DNA from: Dehalococcoidales bacterium
GTDB lineage: Bacteria > Chloroflexota > Dehalococcoidia > Dehalococcoidales > UBA2162
Direction: 5' to 3'
Assembly (NCBI GenBank): GCA_002685815.1
Contig: NYYM01000084.1
Span: 3,331 to 14,438, forward strand
DNA length: 11,108 bases
In this document: in pieces, positions 6,789 through 11,108 of the stretch
How positions within the stretch are numbered: the stretch's first letter is position 1
Layout: each line of letters starts with the position of its first letter
The notes under the pieces: generated by a model
Told to the model about the DNA's origin: nothing
The model's database searches: none
What the model saw: the letters and a program-made list of their open reading frames with translations, nothing else
Made by a program: the position numbers and the translations under genes

Positions 6789-8330
6789 CTACTTGGCGTA
6801 ATCCGTGGCCCTTGTCTCCCTGAGGACGGTCACTTTTATCTGTCCGGGGTATGACAACCCCTCTTCTATCTTCCTGACGATGTCCCGGGCCATTCTCATT
6901 GCTCCCAGGTCATCGATTTCTTCCGGCTTGACCAGAATACGGACTTCGCGGCCGGCCTGAATGGCAAAGGATTTATCCACCCCTTTGAAACCGTTGGCTA
7001 TCTCCTCCAGGGCATTGAGCCGTTTCAGGTAGTTTTCGACTGATTCACGTCTGGCTCCCGGCCGAGCGCTACTGATGGCGTCAGCCGCCGAGATGATATA
7101 ACCCCAGACACTGGTGGAGCTAGAATCGAGGTGGTGCTCGGCGACGCCCTGGAGAACCTCCGGCGATTTATCCCATTGCTTGACGAGGTCGGCTCCGATA
7201 GCGGTATGGGTGCCCTCTACTTCCCGGTCAATGGCTTTGCCGATGTCATGAAGCAGGCCGGCTTTCCTGGCGATGGCAACGTCGGCCCCCAACTCTGAAG
7301 CAATTATGCCGGCCAGAAAGGCGGTCTCAATACTGTGGGCCAGGACATTCTGTCCGTAGCTGGTGCGATACTTGAGACGGCCGAGAATTCTGATTAGTTC
7401 AGGGCGCAGTCCGGCTACCTCCACCTGATAGGCTGCCTGTTCTCCGGCAGCGAACATGGTGGCTTCTACTTCTTCCTTGATCTTGGTTACGACTTCTTCA
7501 ATGCGAGCCGGATGGATACGTCCGTCAGCGATAAGCTTGGTGAGGGCCAGACGGGCCACTTCCCGCCGTACCGGGTCAAAGCTGGAAAGGGTTACCGCCT
7601 CAGGAGTATCGTCAATAATCAGGTCCACCCCGGTAGCCTGTTCCAGGGCTCTGATATTACGGCCTTCCCGTCCGATAAGCCGGCCTTTCATCTCATCACC
7701 GGGCAGGGGAACGCTGACCACTGAGATCTCAGATACAATCTCAGAGGCGGAACGCTGGATAGCCACGGACAAGATCCCCTGGGCCCTGACATCAGCTTCG
7801 TCTTTCAGCTCTTCTTCCCAATCGCGGAGGCGCCGGGTGGTTTCTTCCTTCATCTCGCCCTCCATCCTCGCAAACAGATCCTGCTTGGCTTCGTCAGTGG
7901 ACATACCTGAAACCAGTTCGAGCTGCTTTAACTGGTCATCCTTGATCTGGGTAATGTCAGTATGGAGAGTCTCCAGCCCTTTTTCCCGGTTGGCCAGATT
8001 ACGTTCACGCTGCTCCAGGTTGCCGGAACGTCGTTCCACGGTCTCGGTCTTGGAGGACAGTCGGTTTTCCTGACGCTGCAGTTCGGAGCGGCGCTCACGC
8101 AGATCGGTTTCAGTTTTCGTCCGGTTCTTTTCGACTTCATCTTTCGTTTCACGGAGGAGTGTAGCGGATTCTTCCCTGGCTTCACTGACCATTCTGGCGG
8201 CCCTCCGCTGGGCATTCCTTAGTTGGCGCAGCAAAGTCATCCGGCGGAAAAAATAGACAATTAAGCCTCCGGCTATCAGGCCGATAACGCCAGCCATAAC
8301 TATTGCCAAAATAACTACTATTGTATCCAT
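6789..8330 (-). CDS. rny: Ribonuclease Y
   Basis: This 513-residue membrane-anchored endoribonuclease starts decay of many mRNAs. Domains seen: one N-terminal membrane helix (about 4-28, [20 protein letters not shown]); a long charged coiled coil rich in Glu, Arg and Gln (about 32-190); a KH RNA-binding domain with [10 protein letters not shown] (216-225); and an HD domain with H332 in VLAHSIE and the catalytic H361-D362 in [10 protein letters not shown]. Length and order match the family (about 510-520). The ATG at 8330 has GAGG about 8 bases ahead. It sits 40 bases after recX, with a 7-bp hairpin in that gap. In Firmicutes rny and ymdB are also neighbours, and recA lies close by, so the order is old and probably functional. 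Confidence 0.97.
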   Translation of the reverse strand: MDTIVVILAIVMAGVIGLIAGGLIVYFFRRMTLLRQLRNAQRRAARMVSEAREESATLLRETKDEVEKNRTKTETDLRERRSELQRQENRLSSKTETVERRSGNLEQRERNLANREKGLETLHTDITQIKDDQLKQLELVSGMSTDEAKQDLFARMEGEMKEETTRRLRDWEEELKDEADVRAQGILSVAIQRSASEIVSEISVVSVPLPGDEMKGRLIGREGRNIRALEQATGVDLIIDDTPEAVTLSSFDPVRREVARLALTKLIADGRIHPARIEEVVTKIKEEVEATMFAAGEQAAYQVEVAGLRPELIRILGRLKYRTSYGQNVLAHSIETAFLAGIIASELGADVAIARKAGLLHDIGKAIDREVEGTHTAIGADLVKQWDKSPEVLQGVAEHHLDSSSTSVWGYIISAADAISSARPGARRESVENYLKRLNALEEIANGFKGVDKSFAIQAGREVRILVKPEEIDDLGAMRMARDIVRKIEEGLSYPGQIKVTVLRETRATDYAK

Positions 8331-8345
8331 ATCTCTACCTCAATT

Positions 8346-8362
8346 CCCGGCTCTGAGCCGGG
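8346..8362. promoter_or_regulatory. Perfect hairpin in the recX-rny gap
   Basis: cccggct (8346-8352) and agccggg (8356-8362) are exact reverse complements around a 3-nt loop. On the mRNA (minus strand) the stem ends about 15 bases before the rny start and is followed by AATTGAGG, which contains the ribosome binding site. There is no U-run, so a terminator is unlikely. A processing or stability element, or control of rny translation, is possible. Confidence 0.5.
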
Positions 8363-8370
8363 GTAATATA

Positions 8371-9006
8371 TTATCCGGAGTTGCCCACCTGATCTTGCCA
8401 TATTCGGTGTACGGCATGATTTATTACCCCGTAGCTGAAGCCACGCCGTTTCAGGTGTTCACCCACCCGGCGACGAAAACTCTGGTAATCAGAGGGGGTC
8501 AAATTTCGGGCTTTTTTCAGGGCAGCCCGGTAGGCGCTGTCTTCATCGTCAATGGTGGTAACTGTCTGGTCTATGATGTCCTCGGCTATCCCTTTCCGCT
8601 TAAGCTCCAGTCTGGTCAGCCATTGGCTGCGGGGGCTGAACGATTCCCGGTTATTTTTCCAGAGCCGGGCGAAAGCGGTGTCATCCACCAGGCCTTGCTT
8701 CTTGAGCCTGGTTACCACCGCATCCACGCTGTCACTGTCAAAACCGCGCTGGTGCAGTCTGTCTCTCAGCTCGGGCTCACTGCGGGGGCGGTGGCCGAGA
8801 AAGAGGGCGGCGGCGTTATAGCAAAGGGAAACCCGGGAGAACCTGGTCAGGGCCTCAATCTGTTCGTCTGATAGCTCCTGCTCAACCTCCAGCCCTTCTT
8901 TTGCCACTATTTCAGCGGCCAGACTCAAAGCAAACTTGCCGTTCAGGAACATGTTTACCCGCTTTCCCCGGCCCTTTCCGGGACGGAGAGCAGTAATTCT
9001 TCTCAC
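8371..9006 (-). CDS. recX: RecX, regulator of RecA
   Basis: This 211-residue cytoplasmic protein binds the RecA filament and usually limits its extension and activity. The family is made of three-helix repeats with weak conservation. Here I see the N-terminal segment with GRGKRVNMFLNGKFALSL (12-29), then LGHRPRSEPELRDRLHQRGF, which is the typical RecX phrase, LVDDTAFARLW, and further basic repeats ending with RRGFSYGVINHAV. Length is within the normal range. The start is GTG 9006 (AAGG about 8 bases ahead). It follows recA at 107 bases, with a terminator-like hairpin in between, the arrangement known from several bacteria in which recX is made at a lower level than recA. Confidence 0.93.
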   Translation of the reverse strand: MRRITALRPGKGRGKRVNMFLNGKFALSLAAEIVAKEGLEVEQELSDEQIEALTRFSRVSLCYNAAALFLGHRPRSEPELRDRLHQRGFDSDSVDAVVTRLKKQGLVDDTAFARLWKNNRESFSPRSQWLTRLELKRKGIAEDIIDQTVTTIDDEDSAYRAALKKARNLTPSDYQSFRRRVGEHLKRRGFSYGVINHAVHRIWQDQVGNSG

Positions 9007-9024
9007 TAGACTACCTTAGCTCCC

Positions 9025-9062
9025 TTAACAAACAAAGCCGAGGCCCCATATGCCTCAGCTTT
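9025..9062 (-). terminator. Terminator/attenuator between recA and recX
   Basis: On the minus strand, AAAGCTGAGGC (9062-9052) pairs with GCCTCGGCTTT (9044-9034) across a 7-nt loop: an 11-bp stem with one U-G wobble. It is followed by GTTTGTTAAGG, a short interrupted T-run. Stem quality is high and the T-run modest, which suits a leaky terminator. It lies 51 bases after the recA stop and upstream of recX. Confidence 0.78.
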
Positions 9063-9113
9063 ACATATATCCGCTATCCTGTTGCTCTATGAACCTGTCA
9101 GTCCAGTGAGTTT

Positions 9114-10127
9114 TTAGTCACCGGCCGGAACAGGACTGGTGGCGATAGCTGAGGCTCTTATCCTTTGCTCCAACTCCCGGGCAAGCTCAGGATTCTGAGA
9201 AAGGTATTGTTTGGCGTTTTCCCTACCTTGCCCCAGACGAATATCACCATAGGAGTAAAAGGCACCAGACTTGCTCACCAGCTCCAACTCTACCGCGAGG
9301 TCAAGAACGTCAGCCTCCCGGCTTATCCCGCCGTCGAACATTATGTCAAACTCGGCTTTTCTGAAGGGAGGGGCGACCTTGTTCTTGACTACCCTGGCCT
9401 TGACGTGACTGCCGACTATATCGTCGCCTTTCTTGATGGAATCGGCCCGTCTCAGGTCTATCCTTATCGAGCTATAGAACTTGAGAGCTCTGCCACCCGG
9501 TGTCACCTCGGGATTACCAAAGACGATGCCTACCTTTTCTCTCAGCTGGTTGATGAATATCACTGCCGTGCCTGTTTTGCCAATGGCGGGAGCCAGCTTC
9601 CTGAGGGCTTGCGACATCAGGCGGGCCTGTAAGGCAACATGGGAATCTCCCATATCACCCTCAATCTCGGCCTGAGATACCAGGGCGGCCACACTATCAA
9701 TGACGATGATGCCGACAGCTCCGCTCCTGAGCAGCGCCTCGGTGATCTCCAGGGCCTGCTCCCCGGTGTCCGGTTGGGAGATGAGCATATCATCGACATT
9801 AACTCCGCAACGGGAGGCATAGGAGGGATCCAGAGCGTGCTCTACATCTATGTAGGCAGCTATTCCACCCTGCTTCTGCGTCTCAGCAATTATGTGCTGA
9901 CCCAGCGTAGTCTTGCCTGACGACTCGGGACCGAATATCTCAGTAATCCGCCCTCTGGGGATACCCCCTATTCCCAAGGCCCGGTCCAGTGACAGTGAGC
10001 CGCTCGGGATAGCCTCTACCTGCGATGTGGCAGATGACTCTCCTAGCTTCATGATTGAGCCTTTGCCAAACCGCTTTTCGATCTGGCCGATGGCTAGCTC
10101 CAGTGCTTTCTCTTGCTCCGTGGTCAT
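9114..10127 (-). CDS. recA: Recombinase RecA
   Basis: This 337-residue ATP-dependent DNA recombinase forms filaments on single-stranded DNA, drives strand exchange and triggers the SOS response where LexA is present. Seen: the N-terminal filament helix (about 1-30), Walker A GPESSGKT (66-73), catalytic E96 in YIDVEHALD, Walker [10 protein letters not shown] (about 138-146), the L1 region [11 protein letters not shown], and the L2 signature [25 protein letters not shown], which reads I-V-F where many homologues have G-V-M-F. The C-terminal domain ends soon after about residue 325, shorter and less acidic than the E. coli tail. The ATG at 10127 has GAAGG 5 bases ahead. It heads the minus-strand run of genes. 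Confidence 0.98.
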   Translation of the reverse strand: MTTEQEKALELAIGQIEKRFGKGSIMKLGESSATSQVEAIPSGSLSLDRALGIGGIPRGRITEIFGPESSGKTTLGQHIIAETQKQGGIAAYIDVEHALDPSYASRCGVNVDDMLISQPDTGEQALEITEALLRSGAVGIIVIDSVAALVSQAEIEGDMGDSHVALQARLMSQALRKLAPAIGKTGTAVIFINQLREKVGIVFGNPEVTPGGRALKFYSSIRIDLRRADSIKKGDDIVGSHVKARVVKNKVAPPFRKAEFDIMFDGGISREADVLDLAVELELVSKSGAFYSYGDIRLGQGRENAKQYLSQNPELARELEQRIRASAIATSPVPAGD

Positions 10128-10143
10128 ATTTGCCTTCGATTCA

Positions 10144-10173
10144 ATGATAGCATAGGATAATATGTCAAGGCAA
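10144..10173 (-). promoter_or_regulatory. Candidate recA promoter
   Basis: Reading the minus strand, TTGCCT (10173-10168) is followed after 18 bases by TATCAT (10149-10144), which is preceded by TGC, an extended -10 pattern. A perfect TTGACA (10168-10163) overlaps it but has no -10 box at a normal distance. Transcription would begin only about 10 bases before the ATG, which is short, so the call is weak. I saw no GAAC-N4-GTTC site of the Bacillus LexA type. Confidence 0.3.
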
Positions 10174-10179
10174 GAAGAT

Positions 10180-10191
10180 TATGGCGCCATA
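10180..10191. promoter_or_regulatory. 12-bp palindrome TATGGCGCCATA upstream of recA
   Basis: This perfect dyad lies 53 bases upstream of the recA start, just beyond the candidate -35 box. Such a position suits an activator or a distal operator better than a simple blocking repressor. A related core occurs at 2788-2799. No known LexA consensus matches it as far as I can tell. Confidence 0.3.
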
Positions 10192-10200
10192 TCGTATCCC

Positions 10201-10735
10201 GGGCGCGTATCAACTTCAGTCCTCTAAATACAATATCTATCTCATGCGGCTACTGCTTATCCCGGCAGGGTTTTAATCGTGACGAGTACGTTCCCATTTC
10301 GCAGTTTGATGAGATTGGAACTTCTTAAATACCATTCACTATAGAGCTATTATTGATGAGGATCCGAATTTATTGCGGGATGCATTTACTCCGCCAGATA
10401 TGATGAATGCAAGGAATCGAGATCGGACATCTTGGTTGGTGAAATTCAATTCTATTAGGCAGAAATATTTGCACCCACAACGTGACATTGTAACTGAAAA
10501 AGAGTTTGAGTACCTTCAGAGTCTATACGAGTGGTTACAGACAACTCTTGTGATATGAATTTGATCGTTACTAAAGTACCTAAAATGGAGCCTATTTCCG
10601 ATTAATCCTACTCAAATTCTAATTCGGATTGTCTCGTGAACCATTCTTTGTGTTCACCTGACCTCTCCCCATAAGACTTGGTCCCGGGCAATATCGGCGC
10701 CATCCACGTTCCGGGTGTTCGATTAAGCCTTTTCC
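10201..10735. other. Low-GC intergenic stretch with gene remnants
   Basis: By hand count, bases 10201-10680 are about 40% GC, while neighbouring coding lines run roughly 55-70%. No intact family gene lies here. It holds a HEPN-like C-terminal fragment on the plus strand (10313-10558) and a weaker open stretch on the minus strand (10608-10784). No transposase, integrase, tRNA or long terminal repeat was visible. The composition and broken genes suggest decayed acquired DNA. Confidence 0.5.
10313..10558 (+). pseudogene. C-terminal remnant of a HEPN-type protein (Swt1-like tail)
   Basis: The frame is open for 81 codons from 10313 (just after a TGA at 10310) to the TGA at 10556-10558, with no convincing start. 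TTG 10373 has a GAGGA 10 bases ahead, but the protein-like sequence begins before it. The end looks like the C-terminal HEPN region seen in Swt1-like and related proteins: RNRDRTSWLVKFNSIRQ, then YLHPQRD, then an amphipathic helix EKEFEYLQSLYEWLQ. IRQKYLH gives the R-x4-H pattern that marks the HEPN RNase active site, followed by HPQR as in RNxxxHP-type members. HEPN domains are common in toxins and phage defence proteins. The fragment is too short to be a whole such protein, so I read it as a truncated gene; a small free-standing protein is the alternative. Family assignment is from memory and needs a profile search. Confidence 0.45.
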
Positions 10736-10784
10736 AGAATTGACAAATTGTGATGAGGGGAGTATACTCAACGCTAATATCCAG
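10608..10784 (-). pseudogene. Unrecognised open stretch, possible gene fragment
   Basis: On the minus strand 58 codons are open between a TAG (plus 10785-10787) and the TAG at 10610-10608. An in-frame ATG at 10703 would give 31 residues beginning MAPILPGTKSYGE and ending QSELEFE. The residue mix looks protein-like (charged, with W and G-P turns), but I recognise no family, and an open stretch of this length is not rare by chance in such DNA. Its upstream end overlaps the promoter at 10740-10768, so if real it is probably a relic. Confidence 0.18.
10740..10768 (+). promoter_or_regulatory. Near-consensus sigma-70-type promoter for the lipoprotein gene
   Basis: TTGACA (10740-10745, 6 of 6) is followed after exactly 17 bases by TATACT (10763-10768, 5 of 6). 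Transcription should start near 10775, leaving a leader of about 170 bases before the lipoprotein gene. This is the clearest promoter in the window. Confidence 0.75.
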
Positions 10785-10829
10785 CTAAACTCTGAGGGTC
10801 TCCTCCTTCTTAGGGGGAAGGTGAAAAGG

Positions 10830-10883
10830 ATGAAACGGCGGGTGATGGAAAGCGCTAATCTGGGTTGTTGGCAGGGTCAGTGA
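10830..10883 (+). CDS. Possible 17-residue leader ORF
   Basis: Within the long leader of the lipoprotein gene, ATG 10830 opens a 17-codon frame (MKRRVMESANLGCWQGQ) ending at TGA 10881-10883. GGAAGG lies about 9 bases ahead. No run of one regulatory amino acid is present, so a classic attenuation peptide is not indicated. It ends 65 bases before the main start. Such a short frame can arise by chance. Confidence 0.15.
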   Translation: MKRRVMESANLGCWQGQ

Positions 10884-10948
10884 AAGGGATTAATGCTTTT
10901 GAAGAAAAGGGGCTGGACGAACGGTATACTAAATTAAAGGAGATAATG

Positions 10949-11108
10949 ATGAATAAGAAAATTGCCTGGATGGTGTTGAGCGGCCTAATAGCGCTGTCCT
11001 TGGTGATGGCAGCCTGCGGCCCCGGAGAAGAAGATGAGGGGGGGGAAGTAGTTGAAGAGGAGGTGGTGGCCAAAGATATGCCCAAATATGGGGGCACGGT
11101 TACGCTGG
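10949..11108 (+). CDS. ABC transporter solute-binding lipoprotein, probably family 5 (5' part only)
   Basis: The first 53 codons of a secreted lipoprotein are present, and the frame runs out of the window. The peptide has a basic start (NKK), a hydrophobic core (IAWMVLSGLIALSLVM) and a lipobox-like MAAC, so Cys would be lipid-modified and the protein anchored outside the membrane. An acidic linker (EEDEGGEVVEEEVV) follows, then PKYGGTVTL, the phrase that commonly opens the mature domain of SBP_bac_5 proteins, which bind peptides, nickel or other solutes for an ABC importer. ATG 10946 and ATG 10949 are adjacent; AAGGAGA (10937-10943) is better spaced for the second. A run of eight G lies at 11038-11045. 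The permease and ATPase genes would be expected beyond the window edge. Confidence 0.78.
   Translation, partial: MNKKIAWMVLSGLIALSLVMAACGPGEEDEGGEVVEEEVVAKDMPKYGGTVTL

Noticed and set aside
7456..8073. Long open frame (205 codons) on the plus strand opposite rny
   Set aside because: It is antisense to a clear RNase Y gene and rich in Ser, Arg and Thr as expected from the reverse reading of its coiled-coil codons; no family motif is seen.
8395..8871. Open frame of 158 codons opposite recX, and 9165-9632 opposite recA
   Set aside because: Both lie on the complement of well-recognised genes and show no domain features; high GC leaves few stops by chance.
10128..10260. SOS (LexA) box upstream of recA
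   Set aside because: No GAAC-N4-GTTC or CTGT-N8-ACAG site was found by eye; only the unrelated TATGGCGCCATA dyad is present.
10161..10325. Plus-strand open stretch in another frame just before the HEPN-like fragment, including YVPISQFDEIG
   Set aside because: 55 codons, overlaps the recA promoter area, and I could not show that it joins the HEPN-like frame by a single frameshift.
10201..10735. Insertion sequence or integrated element explaining the low GC
   Set aside because: No transposase or integrase frame, terminal inverted repeats, target duplication or tRNA attachment site was visible.
10925..10930. Second TATACT close to the lipoprotein start
   Set aside because: No -35 box at a normal distance, and transcription would begin at the ribosome binding site.
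10855..11097. 80-codon minus-strand frame over the lipoprotein start
   Set aside because: It is antisense to a signal peptide and linker, with low-complexity Ser/Thr/Pro content mirrored from the acidic repeat codons.
1..11108. CRISPR array, tRNA or rRNA genes, riboswitch
   Set aside because: No regularly spaced repeats, no cloverleaf with a GTTCGA-type arm and acceptor pairing, and no riboswitch core that I could recognise.

Overview
The window is an ordinary-looking stretch of bacterial chromosome, about 55-65% GC in the coding regions I sampled by eye. It most resembles a Dehalococcoidia-type member of the Chloroflexota. That is an inference from gene order (recA-recX-rny-ymdB-PHP-plsY on one strand), the crotonase/acyl-CoA synthetase genes and the SBP_bac_5-like lipoprotein at the right edge. 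No marker here settles the taxonomy, and other Gram-positive-like lineages remain possible.

Left part (1-4411, plus strand). The 3' end of rpsI (ribosomal protein S9) closes with a hairpin and a clear intrinsic terminator. Next is a stand-alone HhH-GPD DNA glycosylase of the endonuclease III-related type that lacks the lyase lysine. After a GC-rich palindrome and a plausible sigma-70-like promoter come three acyl-CoA genes in a row: a crotonase homologue with one catalytic Glu replaced by Gln, a crotonase with both catalytic Glu, and an AMP-forming acyl-CoA synthetase. They fit activation of a carboxylic acid to its CoA ester followed by enoyl-CoA hydration or isomerisation.

Middle part (4431-10127, minus strand, convergent with the first). 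Read from recA downwards, the order is recA, a terminator-like hairpin, recX, a second hairpin, rny (RNase Y), ymdB (metallophosphodiesterase), a PHP-domain phosphoesterase of the RNase AM/nucleoside bisphosphate phosphatase type, and plsY. Spacing from rny to plsY is tight (17 nt, a 1-nt TAATG overlap, 11 nt), so these four look like one operon. It combines recombination control, mRNA decay and phosphatidic acid synthesis.

Right part (10128-11108). About 800 bases separate recA from the last gene. The stretch 10201-10680 is only about 40% GC by hand count and carries what looks like the broken C-terminal end of a HEPN-type protein, plus a weaker open stretch on the other strand. A near-consensus promoter (TTGACA, 17 bp, TATACT) then drives a long leader into a lipoprotein gene, probably an ABC transporter family 5 solute-binding protein, cut by the window edge.

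No obvious new multigene system is present. The points most worth a second look are the HEPN-like remnant in the low-GC gap, the recA-recX attenuator, the RNA-decay gene cluster, and the two enzymes with altered catalytic residues.
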